Positions 51,879 to 61,919 of a stretch of 64,000 nt of DNA are shown here, one piece after another. Numbering within the stretch: position 1 is the stretch's first letter; the number at the start of each line of letters is the position of its first letter. The DNA lies in assembly GCF_000421185.1 (NCBI RefSeq), contig NZ_ATWJ01000015.1:62001-126000 (forward strand), given 5' to 3'. Below the pieces are notes generated by a model. The model was not told the origin of the DNA. It ran no database searches and was given only the letters and a program-made list of their open reading frames with translations. The stretch comes from Ornithinimicrobium pekingense DSM 21552 (GTDB taxonomy: Bacteria; Actinomycetota; Actinomycetes; Actinomycetales; Dermatophilaceae). Position numbers and translations under genes: made by a program.

Positions 51879-53560
51879 AGCTCGCCGAGGACGGCCGCCC
51901 GCAGGGTGTCCAGGCCGACGCCGCCGACGTCCAGCGCGCGGCGGTGGAAGGCCTTGAGGTCGAAGGCGTCACCCTCGCGCTCGCGCACCTCGTCGCGCAG
52001 CTCCAGCCACAGGCGCTCGCCGATCTTGTAGGCCGGTGCCTGACCCGGCCAGCCCAGGTAGCGGTCGAGCTCGAAGCGCACGAAGCCCTCGTCCATGTTG
52101 ACGTGGTTGTTGAGGAACTCCCAGGCCTTGTCGTAGGTCCACGGCCCGCCCCCGACCTCCTCGGGCGCGTCGAAGCCGCAGTGCACCCCGATGTCGAGGA
52201 CGACGCGGGCCGCCCGCAGCGACTGGGCGTCCAGCAGGCCCATCCGGTTGCCGGGGTCCTCCATGTAGCCCAGGTCGGCCATGAGCCACTCGCTGTAGAG
52301 CGCCCAGCCCTCGCCGTGCCCCGACGTCCACGACGCGAGCCGCCGCCACCGGTTGAGCAGCTCGGAGCGGTAGACGGTCTGCCCGATCTGCAGGTGGTGG
52401 CCCGGGACGCCCTCGTGGTAGACGGTCGTCAGCTCGCGCCAGGTGGAGAAGCGGGTCACGCCCTTGGGCACCGACCACCACATCCGGCCCGGGCGGGAGA
52501 AGTCCTCGGACGGGCCGGTGTAGTAGATGCCGCCGGTCTGGCTCGGCGCGATCATGCACTCGATGCGCTGCACCGGCCCCGGCACGTCGAAGTGCACGTC
52601 CGCCAGCTGGGCGACAGCCTCGTCGGCCTTCACCTGCATCCACTCCCGCAGCGCATCGGTGCCGTCGAGCTGGTAGGCGGGGTCCTCGTCCAGCAGCGCG
52701 ACCGCCTCCTTGACGCTCGCCCCGGGGCGGACCTGCTCGGCCGTCTCCTCCATCATGCGGGTGATGCGGGCGAGCTCCTCCTGCCCCCAGCGGTAGGTCT
52801 CCTCCACGTCGATCGTGGCGCCGAGGAAGCTGCGCGAGCGCAGCGCGTAGAGCTCCCGGCCGCACGCGTCGGACTCCGGCGCCTGCGGCGCCAGCTCCTC
52901 CTCGAGGTATGCCGCGAGGGCGGCGAACGCCTGCTTGGCGCCGGTGACCGCGGTCCGCAGGTGGGTGCGCAGCTGCTCGGGCCGGTCCTGCGCCTCCCGG
53001 AGCAGGGCGTCGAAGGTGCTCGCCTCCTCCCCGGCCTGGTCACGGCACTGCTCGGCCACCGCCACGACCTGCCGGCGGGGCACCACCTGGCCGCGCTCGG
53101 CTGACCAGCGCAGCGCATCGATGTACTGCTGCACCGCGTTGGGGACGGCGTCGAGGCGGGCGACGACGTTGCCCCACTGCTCGTCGGTGTCCTTGCCCAT
53201 GATGTCGAAGATGTCGCGGATCGCCTGGGGGCTGGAGGCGATGACGTTGAGGTCGACCGGGGCGCGGCCCTCGAGGACGAGGTCGGCCTGCTCGACCTCC
53301 AGGCCGAGCCGCTCGCGCAGCGCGGCGGCGGTGACCCGGTCGGTGTCGTCCTGGGGGACGAGGCGGTCCAGCTCGGCGAGGGTGCTCGCGGACTGGTCGC
53401 GCAGCGCCCGGATCCCCTCGACCGACAGGTCGTCCATCCGGTCGTCGAGCCCCGCGACGCCCAGGTAGGTGGCCTCCATCGGGCTCAGCGCCACGACGGC
53501 GTCCAGGTGGGCCTCGGCGAGGCGGTCGATCTCGGTCTGCGGGCGCGTCTGCTCGGTCAC
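51875..53560 (-). CDS. DUF885 family metallopeptidase-like protein
   Basis: A 561-aa cytosolic protein of the DUF885 family. The metal-binding signature HEGVPGHH is at residues 382-389, followed by LASWTSGHGEGWALYSEWLM, together suggesting a zinc peptidase. No signal peptide. GTG 53560 has TAGGTT 8 nt upstream. First gene of the DUF885-GNAT-maf operon. Substrate unknown. Confidence 0.9.
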   Translation of the reverse strand: MTEQTRPQTEIDRLAEAHLDAVVALSPMEATYLGVAGLDDRMDDLSVEGIRALRDQSASTLAELDRLVPQDDTDRVTAAALRERLGLEVEQADLVLEGRAPVDLNVIASSPQAIRDIFDIMGKDTDEQWGNVVARLDAVPNAVQQYIDALRWSAERGQVVPRRQVVAVAEQCRDQAGEEASTFDALLREAQDRPEQLRTHLRTAVTGAKQAFAALAAYLEEELAPQAPESDACGRELYALRSRSFLGATIDVEETYRWGQEELARITRMMEETAEQVRPGASVKEAVALLDEDPAYQLDGTDALREWMQVKADEAVAQLADVHFDVPGPVQRIECMIAPSQTGGIYYTGPSEDFSRPGRMWWSVPKGVTRFSTWRELTTVYHEGVPGHHLQIGQTVYRSELLNRWRRLASWTSGHGEGWALYSEWLMADLGYMEDPGNRMGLLDAQSLRAARVVLDIGVHCGFDAPEEVGGGPWTYDKAWEFLNNHVNMDEGFVRFELDRYLGWPGQAPAYKIGERLWLELRDEVREREGDAFDLKAFHRRALDVGGVGLDTLRAAVLGEL

Positions 53561-53568
53561 AGTGCGTC

Positions 53569-53574
53569 AACCTA
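53569..53574 (-). promoter_or_regulatory. Putative -10 box (TAGGTT), DUF885 operon
   Basis: Minus-strand TAGGTT ends 8 nt before GTG 53560. The MOSC gene promoter (TACCGT at 53604) lies 30 bp away on the other strand. Confidence 0.4.
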
Positions 53575-53615
53575 CCGCGAGGAGCACCGGCGGGCGCACG
53601 GCATACCGTGTGCGC

Positions 53616-54284
53616 ATGACCCAGCGCGTGCGCTCCACCAACGTCGCCCGCCCCAAGCGCGACCCCAGCGGGAGGTACCGCCGCACCGGTATCGACAAGC
53701 GTCCGGTCACGGGGGTCGAGGTGTCGGCTCCGGGGCCGAGCTACGGCGACGGGTCCGGGGTCGCCGGTGACCACGTGGGGGACGTCAAGCACCACGGCGG
53801 CGCGCAGAAGGCCGTCTACGCCTTCGCGCGCGAGGAGCTGGACTGGTGGGAGGGCCACCTGGGCAGGGGACTGCCCGACGGCTGGTTCGGGGAGAACCTG
53901 ACCACCGAGGGGCTGGACCTCGAGGCGCTCCTGCTGGGCCAGCGGCTGCGGGTGGGGCAGGAGGTGGTGCTGGAGGTGTCCGTGCCGCGCACGCCGTGCG
54001 CGACCTTCGCGGCCCACATGCAGGAACCGGCCTGGGCGCGGCGGTTCACCGAGCGGGGACGGTGCGGCGTCTACCTGCGGGTGGCCGTCCCGGGCCCGGT
54101 CGCTCCGGGCGACGTGGTCGAGCTGCTCTCGCCGCCGGAGCACGACGTCGACATGCGCACCGCCTTCGCCGCCGCCATGGGCGACGACGAGGCGGCGCGG
54201 CGCGTGGTGGCGGCCGCCTGCCTGCCGGCGATGTACCACGACAGGCTCGTCCAGCGGCTCGGGAGGCGGGCCCCGCTGACCTGA
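53616..54284 (+). CDS. MOSC domain protein
   Basis: A 222-aa protein of the YiiM-like MOSC group. It has RRTGIDKRPVTGVEVSAPG, the HGGAQKAVYAFAREELDWWE motif, WFGENLTTEGLDL, and VPRTPCATFAAHM with the conserved Cys. MOSC proteins bind sulfur or molybdenum-cofactor-linked substrates. ATG 53616 has TACCGT 6 nt upstream, suggesting a leaderless mRNA; ORF extension upstream would cross the DUF885 start. Confidence 0.9.
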   Translation: MTQRVRSTNVARPKRDPSGRYRRTGIDKRPVTGVEVSAPGPSYGDGSGVAGDHVGDVKHHGGAQKAVYAFAREELDWWEGHLGRGLPDGWFGENLTTEGLDLEALLLGQRLRVGQEVVLEVSVPRTPCATFAAHMQEPAWARRFTERGRCGVYLRVAVPGPVAPGDVVELLSPPEHDVDMRTAFAAAMGDDEAARRVVAAACLPAMYHDRLVQRLGRRAPLT

Positions 54285-54294
54285 CCGGCGCTGC

Positions 54295-54531
54295 TCAGCG
54301 GGGCAGGGCGGAGGCCCGCCAGCCTCCGGGTCCCACGCTGGGTCGGGGGCGGGCGAAGCGGGACCGGGCGGTCCACAGGGTGCGCCGCGCGGGCGCGGGC
54401 GCCGGCTCCCCGGAGGCCGCCGCCAGCACGACGGTGAGGGCGGCGAGCTGCTGGGGCGTGGGGTTGCCGCGCTCCACGCGGATCGTCGGGAGCGAGGGCG
54501 CGTCCTCGGCGGGGCTCACGTCGCTGCTCAC
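54295..54531 (-). CDS. Acyl-CoA carboxylase epsilon subunit
   Basis: A 78-aa protein with the epsilon-subunit core [28 protein letters not shown], then a basic tail ending WRASALPR. In actinobacteria this small protein binds and stimulates the acyl/propionyl-CoA carboxylase beta subunit. GTG 54531 overlaps the beta-subunit stop by 4 bp, which is the family's normal arrangement. Confidence 0.9.
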   Translation of the reverse strand: MSSDVSPAEDAPSLPTIRVERGNPTPQQLAALTVVLAAASGEPAPAPARRTLWTARSRFARPRPSVGPGGWRASALPR

Positions 54532-56162
54532 AGCGGGATGTTCCCGTGCTTGCGGGGCGCCCGGGTAGAGCGCTTGGAGCGCAGGTGGCGCAGCGCCCGG
54601 GCGACCTGGACCCTCGTCTCGGCGGGCTCGATGACCGCGTCGACGTAGCCGCGCTCGGCCGCGACGTAGGGGTTGGCGAGGGTGTCCTCGTACTCCTGGA
54701 TGCGGCGGGCCCGCTCGGCCTCGACGTCGCCTCCCGCGTCGGCCACGGCCTGCAGCTGCTTGCGGTAGAGGATGTTGGCCGCGCCCTGGGCGCCCATCAC
54801 CGCGATCTGGGCGGTGGGCCAGGCCAGGTTGACGTCGGCACCGAGGTGCTTGGACCCCATGACGTCGTAGGCGCCGCCGTAGGCCTTGCGCGTGATGACG
54901 GTGACCAGCGGCACGGTCGCCTCGGCGTAGGCGTAGAGCAGCTTGGCGCCGCGGCGGATGATGCCGCCGAACTCCTGGTCGGTGCCGGGCAGGAAGCCCG
55001 GGACGTCGACGAAGGTCAGGATCGGGATGTTGAACGCGTCGCAGGTCCGCACGAACCGTGCCGCCTTCTCCGAGGCGTCGATGTCCAGGGTGCCGGCCAG
55101 CTGCATCGGCTGGTTGGCCACGACCCCGACCGAGCGCCCCTCGACCCGGCCGAAGCCGACGACGATGTTGGGGGCGAAGAGCTCCTGGACCTCCAGGAAC
55201 TCCTCGTCGTCGAGGACCGCACGGATGACGGTGTGCATGTCGTAGGGCATGTTGGCCGAGTCGGGGACGAGCGTATCGAGCTCGCGGTCGGCCTCGCTGA
55301 CCTCCTCGTCGGGCTCGACGGCGAAGTCCGGGGGGTCCTCGAGGTTGTTCTGCGGCAGGTAGGCCAGCAGCTCGCGCGCGTAGTCGAGCGCGTCGTCCTC
55401 GTCGCTGGCCATGTAGTGCGCCACCCCGGAGGTGGTGTTGTGGGTCCGGGCGCCGCCGAGCTCCTCGAAGGTCACGTCCTCCCCGGTGACGGTCTTGATG
55501 ACGTCGGGGCCGGTGATGAACATGTGCGAGGTCTGGTCGACCATGACCACGAAGTCGGTGATCGCGGGGGAGTAGACCGCGCCGCCGGCGCACGGGCCCA
55601 GGACCAGGGAGATCTGCGGGACGACCCCCGAGGCGTGGACGTTGCGCCGGAAGATCTCGGCGTAGAGGCCGAGGGCGACCACGCCCTCCTGGATGCGCGC
55701 CCCGCCGGAGTCGTTGATGCCGATGACGGGGCAGCCGATCTTCATCGCCAGGTCCATGACCTTGACGATCTTCTCGCCGAACACCTCGCCCAGGGAGCCG
55801 CCGAAGACGGTGAAGTCCTGGGAGAAGACCGCGACCGGCCGACCGTCGACCGTGCCGTAGCCGGTGACGACGCCGTCGCCGTAGGGGCGGTTGCGCTCCT
55901 GCCCGAAGGAGGTGGAGCGGTGCCGGGCCAGGGCGTCCAGCTCGGTGAAGCTGCCCTCGTCCAGCAGCGCCTCGATGCGCTCCCGAGCGGTCTTCTTGCC
56001 CTTGGCGTGCTGCTTCTCCACGGCCTTGGCCGACCCCGCGTGCACGGCCTCCTCCACGCGTGCCCGGTGGTCGGCCAGGCGGCCGGCGGTCGTCCGGAGG
56101 TCGGGACCGGCGTCGCTGGCGGGGCTGTCGGCCTGCTGGTCGGCGCTGAGCGGTTCGGTCAT
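54528..56162 (-). CDS. Acyl-CoA (propionyl/acetyl-CoA) carboxylase beta subunit
   Basis: A 544-aa carboxyltransferase that moves CO2 from biotin to acyl-CoA. Crotonase-fold halves are intact: [33 protein letters not shown] (oxyanion hole), [27 protein letters not shown] and [16 protein letters not shown]. Acyl-chain preference cannot be read safely. The biotinylated alpha subunit is not in the window. ATG 56162 with minus-strand TAAGTT 7 nt upstream. Divergent from birA by 24 bp. Confidence 0.95.
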   Translation of the reverse strand: MTEPLSADQQADSPASDAGPDLRTTAGRLADHRARVEEAVHAGSAKAVEKQHAKGKKTARERIEALLDEGSFTELDALARHRSTSFGQERNRPYGDGVVTGYGTVDGRPVAVFSQDFTVFGGSLGEVFGEKIVKVMDLAMKIGCPVIGINDSGGARIQEGVVALGLYAEIFRRNVHASGVVPQISLVLGPCAGGAVYSPAITDFVVMVDQTSHMFITGPDVIKTVTGEDVTFEELGGARTHNTTSGVAHYMASDEDDALDYARELLAYLPQNNLEDPPDFAVEPDEEVSEADRELDTLVPDSANMPYDMHTVIRAVLDDEEFLEVQELFAPNIVVGFGRVEGRSVGVVANQPMQLAGTLDIDASEKAARFVRTCDAFNIPILTFVDVPGFLPGTDQEFGGIIRRGAKLLYAYAEATVPLVTVITRKAYGGAYDVMGSKHLGADVNLAWPTAQIAVMGAQGAANILYRKQLQAVADAGGDVEAERARRIQEYEDTLANPYVAAERGYVDAVIEPAETRVQVARALRHLRSKRSTRAPRKHGNIPL

Positions 56163-56169
56163 GGATCCC

Positions 56170-56179
56170 AACTTAGCCT
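56170..56179. promoter_or_regulatory. Overlapping divergent -10 boxes, carboxylase beta / birA
   Basis: The plus strand carries TAGCCT at 56174-56179, 7 nt before the birA ATG. The minus strand carries TAAGTT at 56175-56170, 7 nt before the carboxylase ATG. The boxes share two base pairs, so RNA polymerase binding to one promoter should exclude the other. Confidence 0.55.
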
Positions 56180-56186
56180 TGCCCCC

Positions 56187-56978
56187 ATGGACATCCTGCG
56201 TTGGGCCGCGCCGGAGTGGCACGCCACGGTCGGCTCCACCAACACCGAGGCGCTCACCGACCCGCGCCCGGGCCGCGTCGTCGTCGCCGACCACCAGAGC
56301 GCCGGCATGGGCCGGCGAGGCCGTCGCTGGAGCTCGCCGCCCGGCACCGGTCTGGCGGTCAGCGCCGTCGTGCCCCCGGTGCCCCAGGAGCTCATGGGCT
56401 GGGTGCCGCTGGCGGCCGGGTTGGCCCTCGTGCAGGCCCTCGCCGACAGCCGCTGGCCCCTCGACGCCGCCCTGAAGTGGCCCAACGACGTCCTCGCGCC
56501 CCTGCGCGAAGGCGCCACCGCCCAGGCGCCGGTGCTGGAGACCGTCGGTCGGCGCTGGGGCAAGGTCGCCGGGGTCCTGGCCCAGGTCGCGGGCGACGGC
56601 GCCGTCGTGGTCGGGACCGGCGTCAACGTCGACCACGCCGCCGACCAGCTGCCCGTCCCGACCGCGACCTCCTGGCGCCTGGCCCGCGGGGGAGCACCCC
56701 TGCCCGCGGGGGCGCGCGAGGCGCTGCTCACGGCATACCTGCAGCACCTGGCCACCTGGCACGGCCGGCTCCTGGCCCAGCAGGTGCGGCCGCTGCGCAC
56801 CGCCTACCGCGGCGTCTGCCTGACCCTCGGCCGGCCCGTGGTGGTGCACCGCCCCGACGGCGGCACGACCTCGGGCACCGCGGTCGACGTGGACGATGCG
56901 GGGGCGCTGATCGTCGGCGGCGCGGAGGGGCGCACCCTGCACCACGCCGGTGACGTCGAGCACCTGCGGCCCCAGTAA
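56187..56978 (+). CDS. birA: Biotin-[acetyl-CoA-carboxylase] ligase
   Basis: A 263-aa biotin protein ligase that attaches biotin to carboxylase BCCP domains. Motifs: [30 protein letters not shown] (biotinyl-AMP binding loop), [17 protein letters not shown] and GTGVNV. There is no N-terminal DNA-binding domain, so it is a class I ligase and not a repressor. ATG 56187 from a leaderless-type promoter. Faces the carboxylase beta gene, its functional partner. Confidence 0.95.
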   Translation: MDILRWAAPEWHATVGSTNTEALTDPRPGRVVVADHQSAGMGRRGRRWSSPPGTGLAVSAVVPPVPQELMGWVPLAAGLALVQALADSRWPLDAALKWPNDVLAPLREGATAQAPVLETVGRRWGKVAGVLAQVAGDGAVVVGTGVNVDHAADQLPVPTATSWRLARGGAPLPAGAREALLTAYLQHLATWHGRLLAQQVRPLRTAYRGVCLTLGRPVVVHRPDGGTTSGTAVDVDDAGALIVGGAEGRTLHHAGDVEHLRPQ

Positions 56979-56981
56979 CCT
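56976..56981 (+). promoter_or_regulatory. Putative -10 box (TAACCT), enoyl-CoA hydratase gene
   Basis: TAACCT overlaps the birA stop codon and ends 7 nt before ATG 56989. Confidence 0.45.
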
Positions 56982-56988
56982 TCGCTGC

Positions 56989-57783
56989 ATGGACGCACCC
57001 TCGATGCTGCAGGTCACCCGGCACGGCGACGGCGGGCACGTCGTGGAGCTGGCCCTGGACCGCCCGTCGGCGATGAACGCGATCAACGACCAGATCGCCC
57101 GCGAGATCACCGCGGTCACCGCCGACCTGGCCGCGGACCGCACGGTGCGCGCCGTCGTGGTGACGAGCACGCACGAGAAGGCGTTCTGCGTGGGGGCCGA
57201 CCTCAAGGAGCGCAACACCTTCACGGATGCGCAGATGATGGACCACCGGCTGGTCACCCGGCAGGCCTACCGGGGGGTGCTCGACCTGCCCGTGCCCGTG
57301 GTCGCCGCGGTCGAGGGCTACGCCCTCGGCGGGGGTATGGAGATCGCGCTCTCCTGCGACCTGCTCGTGGCCGGGGAGCGGGCGACGCTCGGCCTGCCCG
57401 AGGTGGGGGTCGGCGTCATCCCCGGCGGCGGGGGGACCCAGCTGCTGACCCGGCGGGTGGGCTGGTCGCGGGCCGCCTCGATGATCTTCACCGCCCGGCG
57501 GCTCGGCGCCGCCGAGGCCCGCGAGCTGGGCGTCGTCGACGAGCTGGTCCCGGCCGGGACCGCCCGGGACCGGGCCCTGGAGCTCGGCGCGCAGATTGCG
57601 GCGAACTCCCCGGTGGCCGTGCGCAACGCCAAGAAGGCGATGCGTCTGGGCATGGGCACCGACCTGGCCTCCGGCCTGGAGATCGAGGACGGCTGCTGGC
57701 GGGCCACCGCGTTCAGCCAGGACCGCGCCGAGGGGGTCGCGGCCTTCGTGGACAAGCGCGTGCCAGACTGGCCCGGGCGCTGA
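56989..57783 (+). CDS. Enoyl-CoA hydratase/isomerase family protein
   Basis: A 264-aa crotonase-fold enzyme. [11 protein letters not shown] near the N-terminus, [10 protein letters not shown] (oxyanion hole 1), [20 protein letters not shown] (oxyanion hole 2), and [24 protein letters not shown] with catalytic Glu. Likely hydrates 2-enoyl-CoA in beta-oxidation or phenylacetate-type catabolism; exact substrate undetermined. ATG 56989 has a leaderless-type -10. Confidence 0.93.
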   Translation: MDAPSMLQVTRHGDGGHVVELALDRPSAMNAINDQIAREITAVTADLAADRTVRAVVVTSTHEKAFCVGADLKERNTFTDAQMMDHRLVTRQAYRGVLDLPVPVVAAVEGYALGGGMEIALSCDLLVAGERATLGLPEVGVGVIPGGGGTQLLTRRVGWSRAASMIFTARRLGAAEARELGVVDELVPAGTARDRALELGAQIAANSPVAVRNAKKAMRLGMGTDLASGLEIEDGCWRATAFSQDRAEGVAAFVDKRVPDWPGR

Positions 57784-57824
57784 GTGCCGCCCATACTGGC
57801 TGCCTGCCGACGAGGGAGGACGAC

Positions 57825-58514
57825 ATGACGAGGGTGCTCCTCGCGGAGGACGACCCCACGATCTCCGAGCCGCTGGCGCGAGCCCTGCGGCGCGAGGGTT
57901 ATGTGGTGACCATCGCCGACGACGGGCGCGCGGCGCTCGCCGAGGCCGTCCGCGAGCCCGGGCACGACCTGCTGGTGCTCGACCTGGGCCTGCCCCAGCT
58001 CGACGGCCTGGACGTCTGCCGCTCGATGCGCGACGCCGGGGTCCGCACCCCGGTGCTCATGCTCACCGCACGCACCGACGAGATCGACACCGTCGTCGGC
58101 CTGGACGCCGGTGCCGACGACTATGTCACCAAGCCCTTCCGGCTCGGCGAGCTCCTCGCCCGGGTCCGCGCCCTGCTGCGGCGCGGGCCGGAGGCGCCGG
58201 CCAAGCGGGGCGGCGGCGCCCTGCGCATCGACGTGCAGGCCCGGCGGGTCTTCCTGCACGACGAGGAGATCCGGCTGACGACCAAGGAGTTCGACCTGCT
58301 GCGGGTCCTGATGCGCGAGGAGGGTCGGGTCGTCTCCCGCGACCTGCTCATGCGTGAGGTCTGGGACAGCTGGTTCGGCTCCACCAAGACCCTCGACATG
58401 CACGTGTCGGTGCTGCGCCGCAAGATCGGGGACGACGCGCACGACCCCCGCTACATCGTCACGGTGCGCGGGGTCGGCTTCCGCTTCCAGAACGACCCTG
58501 ACGGGACGGACTGA
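57825..58514 (+). CDS. OmpR-family response regulator
   Basis: A 229-aa regulator. The receiver domain has acidic pocket E8/D9/D10 (LLAEDDP), phosphoacceptor D53 (LLVLDLGLPQLDGL) and K103 (VTKPF). A C-terminal winged-helix DNA-binding domain follows (LTTKEFDLLRVLMREEGRVVS in part; LDMHVSVLRRKIGDD; VRGVGFRFQ). ATG 57825 follows GAGGGAGGACGAC. Pairs with the histidine kinase 6 bp downstream. The signal and target genes are unknown. Confidence 0.95.
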   Translation: MTRVLLAEDDPTISEPLARALRREGYVVTIADDGRAALAEAVREPGHDLLVLDLGLPQLDGLDVCRSMRDAGVRTPVLMLTARTDEIDTVVGLDAGADDYVTKPFRLGELLARVRALLRRGPEAPAKRGGGALRIDVQARRVFLHDEEIRLTTKEFDLLRVLMREEGRVVSRDLLMREVWDSWFGSTKTLDMHVSVLRRKIGDDAHDPRYIVTVRGVGFRFQNDPDGTD

Positions 58515-58520
58515 CCCCCG

Positions 58521-59579
58521 TTGCGCGCGGTCCTGCGGGAGCTCGCGGTCCGGATCGCCCTGGTCGTCGCCGCGACGGCACTGGTGGCCGGGGGGCTGGC
58601 CTCCTGGATCATCGTCGAGCTGCGCGGCGGCCCCTTCGAGGAGGCCCGGACCCCGCTGTGGGTCCTCGTCGCGACCGTCCTGGGAGCCTCCGTCCTCGTC
58701 GTCGCCGTGACGGTGCCCGTCGTGCGGTCGCTGGCGGACCGGACGGCCGAGACCGTCGCCGACCCGCTGCGCCGCCTGGCCCACCGCACCGACGAGATGG
58801 CCTCCGGTGGCTTCGCCCTCGACCCCCAGACCCGGCCCGGCCGGGTCGTGCTGCCCGAGCCGTGGCGGGCGGGCATCCGCGAGATCGACGCCGTCGCCCG
58901 GGAGATCGACCGCCACCACAGCACCTTCGCCAAGGCGCTGGTCTCCGAGCGCTCCTTCGCCGCCGACGCCTCGCACCAGCTGCGCACCCCGCTGGCCGCG
59001 CTGCTGCTGCGGCTGGAGGAGATCGCGCAGTCGCAGGACCCGGCCGAGGCGCGCGCCGAGGCCGAGATCGCCATCGGGCAGGTGGAGCGGCTCACCGGGG
59101 TCGTCGACGAGCTGCTGCGCCGCACCCGCGCCGGGCACGCCACCGGCGGCGCCCTGAGCGCGGTGGACCAGGTGCTGGCCGGCCTGGACGAGGAGTGGAC
59201 GCCCTCCTTCACGGAGCGTGGCCGCTCCATCGAGCTGACCTGCGAGCGCGGCATCATCGTCGACGCCAGCGCCTCGGCGCTCTCGCAGGTGCTCAACACG
59301 CTCGTGGAGAACGCGCTCGTGCACGGTGACGGGCGGGTCGAGGTCCATGTCGCGCGCTCGGGCCCCTCGGCGGTCTTCCGGGTCAGCGACCAGGGCCCCG
59401 GCATCCCCCCGCACCTGGCCCGGACCGTCTTCGACCGCGCCGTGACGACCGGGCAGGGCACGGGCCTGGGGCTGGCCGTCGCGCGGGAGACCTCGGAGAC
59501 GATCGGCGGCCGGCTGGAGCTGGTGCAGGTGCGCCCGCCGGTGTTCGCGCTCTACCTGCCGCTGGCCCAGACGCCCTGA
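58521..59579 (+). CDS. Sensor histidine kinase
   Basis: A 352-aa membrane kinase. Two transmembrane segments (about residues 10-33 and 47-70) surround a very short extracytoplasmic loop of about 13 residues, so it probably senses something in or at the membrane. A HAMP-like linker and DHp domain follow, with H152 in FAADASHQLRTPLAALLLRL; the ATPase domain has LNTLVENALVHG (N box), VSDQGPGIP (G1) and GTGLGLAVARE (G2). Start TTG 58521. The last 28 bp overlap the convergent gtrA-like gene. Confidence 0.92.
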   Translation: MRAVLRELAVRIALVVAATALVAGGLASWIIVELRGGPFEEARTPLWVLVATVLGASVLVVAVTVPVVRSLADRTAETVADPLRRLAHRTDEMASGGFALDPQTRPGRVVLPEPWRAGIREIDAVAREIDRHHSTFAKALVSERSFAADASHQLRTPLAALLLRLEEIAQSQDPAEARAEAEIAIGQVERLTGVVDELLRRTRAGHATGGALSAVDQVLAGLDEEWTPSFTERGRSIELTCERGIIVDASASALSQVLNTLVENALVHGDGRVEVHVARSGPSAVFRVSDQGPGIPPHLARTVFDRAVTTGQGTGLGLAVARETSETIGGRLELVQVRPPVFALYLPLAQTP

Positions 59580-60100
59580 GGCTCGCGGGGCTCGTCCAGC
59601 TCGTCGCGCTCCTCGGCCTCCAGCTCCCCGCGGAAGACGAACGTGCGGTAGGCCCAGAACCGGAAGAGCGTGCCGAGCACCAGCCCGACGCCGTTGCCGG
59701 CGATGTTGTCGGCCAGCTGGCTGTGCAGGTCCAGGACGTAGCGGGAGAAGCCCAGGCAGGCCAGCGCGATCGCCAGCCCCAGCGCGTTGAAGACGACGAA
59801 CAGGCCCAGCTCGTGGGCGACCGCCGCGCGGCGCCGGTGCCGGAAGGTCCACAGCCGGTTGCCCAGCCAGGAGAAGACGGTCGCCACGCTCGCCGACACG
59901 ACCTTGCCGGCCAGGGGCTGGCCCTCGAGCGGACCGTCGAGCACGCCGGGCAGCCCGAAGACGAGCAGGTTGTAGAGCAGGGTGTCGAGGACGAACGCCA
60001 CGGCGCCGACCGTGCCGAACTTCGCGACCTCGCGCGACAGCGTGTCGTAGAGCAGCCGCAGGCGCCAGGCGATGCGCGCACGGGGCGGGGGCGGGGTCAC
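59552..60100 (-). CDS. GtrA-family membrane protein
   Basis: A 182-aa protein with four membrane segments (FGTVGAVAFVLDTLLYNLLV; VVSASVATVFSWLGNRLWTF; LGLFVVFNALGLAIALACLGFS; NGVGLVLGTLFRFWAYRTFVF in part), characteristic of GtrA. This family is linked to export of polyprenyl-linked sugars for cell-envelope glycan. GTG 60100 is chosen because TAGACT lies 7 nt upstream; an in-frame ATG at 60154 would cross the divergent purK start. Convergent with the kinase gene. Confidence 0.88.
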   Translation of the reverse strand: MTPPPPRARIAWRLRLLYDTLSREVAKFGTVGAVAFVLDTLLYNLLVFGLPGVLDGPLEGQPLAGKVVSASVATVFSWLGNRLWTFRHRRRAAVAHELGLFVVFNALGLAIALACLGFSRYVLDLHSQLADNIAGNGVGLVLGTLFRFWAYRTFVFRGELEAEERDELDEPREPQGVWASGR

Positions 60101-60107
60101 GGCCGAG

Positions 60108-60134
60108 AGTCTACGGTCCGGCGCTGGGTAGGGT
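60108..60134. promoter_or_regulatory. Back-to-back leaderless promoters, gtrA-like / purK
   Basis: Minus-strand TAGACT at 60113-60108 is 7 nt before GTG 60100, and plus-strand TAGGGT at 60129-60134 is 7 nt before GTG 60142. The two start codons are only 41 bp apart. Confidence 0.5.
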
Positions 60135-60141
60135 CTGGGTC

Positions 60142-61377
60142 GTGACCTCGACACCTCAGCCTCCCGCCCCGCTGCGTGCCGAGGGCGGCTTCCCGGTCGT
60201 CGGCATCGTCGGCGGCGGCCAGCTCGCCCGCATGTGCCAGCCCCCGGCCGTCGCCCTGTCGGTGACCCTGTCGGTGCTGGCCGAGTCGGAGACCGCCAGC
60301 GCGGCCCTGGTCGTGCCGCACAGCCCCGTCGGCGAGCACACCGAGCTCGAGGACGTGCGCGAGTTCGCCCGGCACTGCGACGTGGTGACCTTCGACCACG
60401 AGCACGTGCCGGCCGACGTCCTCGCCGCCCTGGAGGCCGAGGGTGTGGCCCTGCACCCCTCGCCGGCCGCCCTCGTCTTCGCCCAGGACAAGCTGGCGAT
60501 GCGGCGCCGGCTGACCGAGATGGGCATCCCGTGCCCGCGCTGGGCGCAGGCCCGCACCCGCGAGGACGTCGAGACCTTCGGCCGCGGGGTGGGCTGGCCG
60601 CTGGTCGCCAAGACCCCGCGCGGCGGCTACGACGGCAAGGGGGTGCGGGTGTGCCGTGCGGCCGCCGAGCTCGACGACTGGCTCGCGGTCGTGGGAGAGC
60701 CCGGTGCCCTGGCCGACGGCATCCTGCTGGAGGAGGCGGTCGATTTCACCCGCGAGCTCGCGGCGCTGGTGGCGCGCAGCCCCTCCGGGCAGGCCGCGGC
60801 CTGGCCGATCGTGCACACCGTCCAGGAGGGCGGCATCAACACCGAGGTGCTCGCGCCGGCGCCCGACCTCGACGACGCGACGGCGCGGGCCGCGACCGAG
60901 GGTGCGCTGCGCATCGCCGGCGAGCTGGGCGTCACCGGCGTCCTCGCCGTCGAGATGTTCGAGGTGCGCGACCCGGCCACCGACGAGACGGCATACCTCG
61001 TCAACGAGCTGGCCATGCGCCCCCACAACAGCGGGCACTGGACCATCGAGGGCTCGGTCACCAGCCAGTTCGAGCAGCACCTGCGTGCGGTGCTCGACCT
61101 GCCGCTGGGCGACCCGTCGGCACGCGGCCCGTGGACCGTCATGGCCAATGTCCTGGGCGGGGACTACGAGGACCTCTACCCGACCTACCGGCACCTCATG
61201 GCCCGCGACCCCGGCCTGAAGATCCACCTCTACGGCAAGGGCGTGCGGCCGGGTCGCAAGCTGGGGCACGTCACCGTCTACGCGGGGCCCGGCGGGAGCG
61301 GCCCCGAGGAGCTGGAGGTGCTGCGCGAGAGGGCGCGGCACGCCGCGGACTACCTGCGAGGAGTGGTGACCGAGTGA
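60142..61377 (+). CDS. purK: N5-carboxyaminoimidazole ribonucleotide synthase
   Basis: A 411-aa ATP-grasp enzyme of purine synthesis that makes N5-CAIR from AIR and bicarbonate. The N-terminus has [12 protein letters not shown]. Motifs [24 protein letters not shown] and [30 protein letters not shown] follow (the last read in parts). GTG 60142 is supported by a leaderless -10. Overlaps purE by 4 bp. Confidence 0.97.
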   Translation: MTSTPQPPAPLRAEGGFPVVGIVGGGQLARMCQPPAVALSVTLSVLAESETASAALVVPHSPVGEHTELEDVREFARHCDVVTFDHEHVPADVLAALEAEGVALHPSPAALVFAQDKLAMRRRLTEMGIPCPRWAQARTREDVETFGRGVGWPLVAKTPRGGYDGKGVRVCRAAAELDDWLAVVGEPGALADGILLEEAVDFTRELAALVARSPSGQAAAWPIVHTVQEGGINTEVLAPAPDLDDATARAATEGALRIAGELGVTGVLAVEMFEVRDPATDETAYLVNELAMRPHNSGHWTIEGSVTSQFEQHLRAVLDLPLGDPSARGPWTVMANVLGGDYEDLYPTYRHLMARDPGLKIHLYGKGVRPGRKLGHVTVYAGPGGSGPEELEVLRERARHAADYLRGVVTE

Positions 61378-61901
61378 GCGAGCACACGCAGGACCGGCCG
61401 CTGGTCGGCCTGGTCATGGGCAGCGACAGCGACTGGCCGGTGATGGAGGCCGCGGCGCAGGTGCTGGAGGAGTTCGACGTGCCCTTCGAGGCCGACGTCG
61501 TCTCCGCGCACCGGATGCCGGACGAGATGATCGCCTACGGCCGGCAGGCCGAGGAGCGCGGGCTGCGCGTCATCGTCGCCGGTGCCGGCGGCGCGGCCCA
61601 CCTGCCCGGGATGCTGGCCTCGGTCACCGTCCTGCCGGTCGTCGGCGTGCCCGTGCCCCTGAAGCACCTGGACGGCATGGACTCGCTGCTGTCGATCGTG
61701 CAGATGCCCGCCGGGATCCCGGTGGCGACGGTCTCGGTGGCGGGATCCCGCAACGCCGGCCTGCTCGCGGTCCGGGTGCTGGCCGCCGGCGAGGGGGAGC
61801 GCGCCGCCGCCTGGCGCGAGCGGCTCGCCCGCTTCGCCGAGGACCTGCGCGACCAGGCCCACGCCAAGGGCGAGAGGCTGCGGGAGCGGCGGCAGGGCTG
61901 A
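61374..61901 (+). CDS. purE: N5-carboxyaminoimidazole ribonucleotide mutase
   Basis: A 175-aa class I PurE that rearranges N5-CAIR to [33 protein letters not shown] (catalytic His), [15 protein letters not shown] and [30 protein letters not shown] (in parts) are diagnostic. A basic C-terminal tail follows. GTG 61374 overlaps purK; the pair is an operon. Confidence 0.97.
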   Translation: MSEHTQDRPLVGLVMGSDSDWPVMEAAAQVLEEFDVPFEADVVSAHRMPDEMIAYGRQAEERGLRVIVAGAGGAAHLPGMLASVTVLPVVGVPVPLKHLDGMDSLLSIVQMPAGIPVATVSVAGSRNAGLLAVRVLAAGEGERAAAWRERLARFAEDLRDQAHAKGERLRERRQG

Positions 61902-61919
61902 GCGCCGCACCGCCAGGCT

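Noticed and set aside
59552-60154. A 200-aa reading of the GtrA-like gene
   Set aside because: It would start inside purK. GTG 60100 has a leaderless -10 exactly 7 nt upstream.
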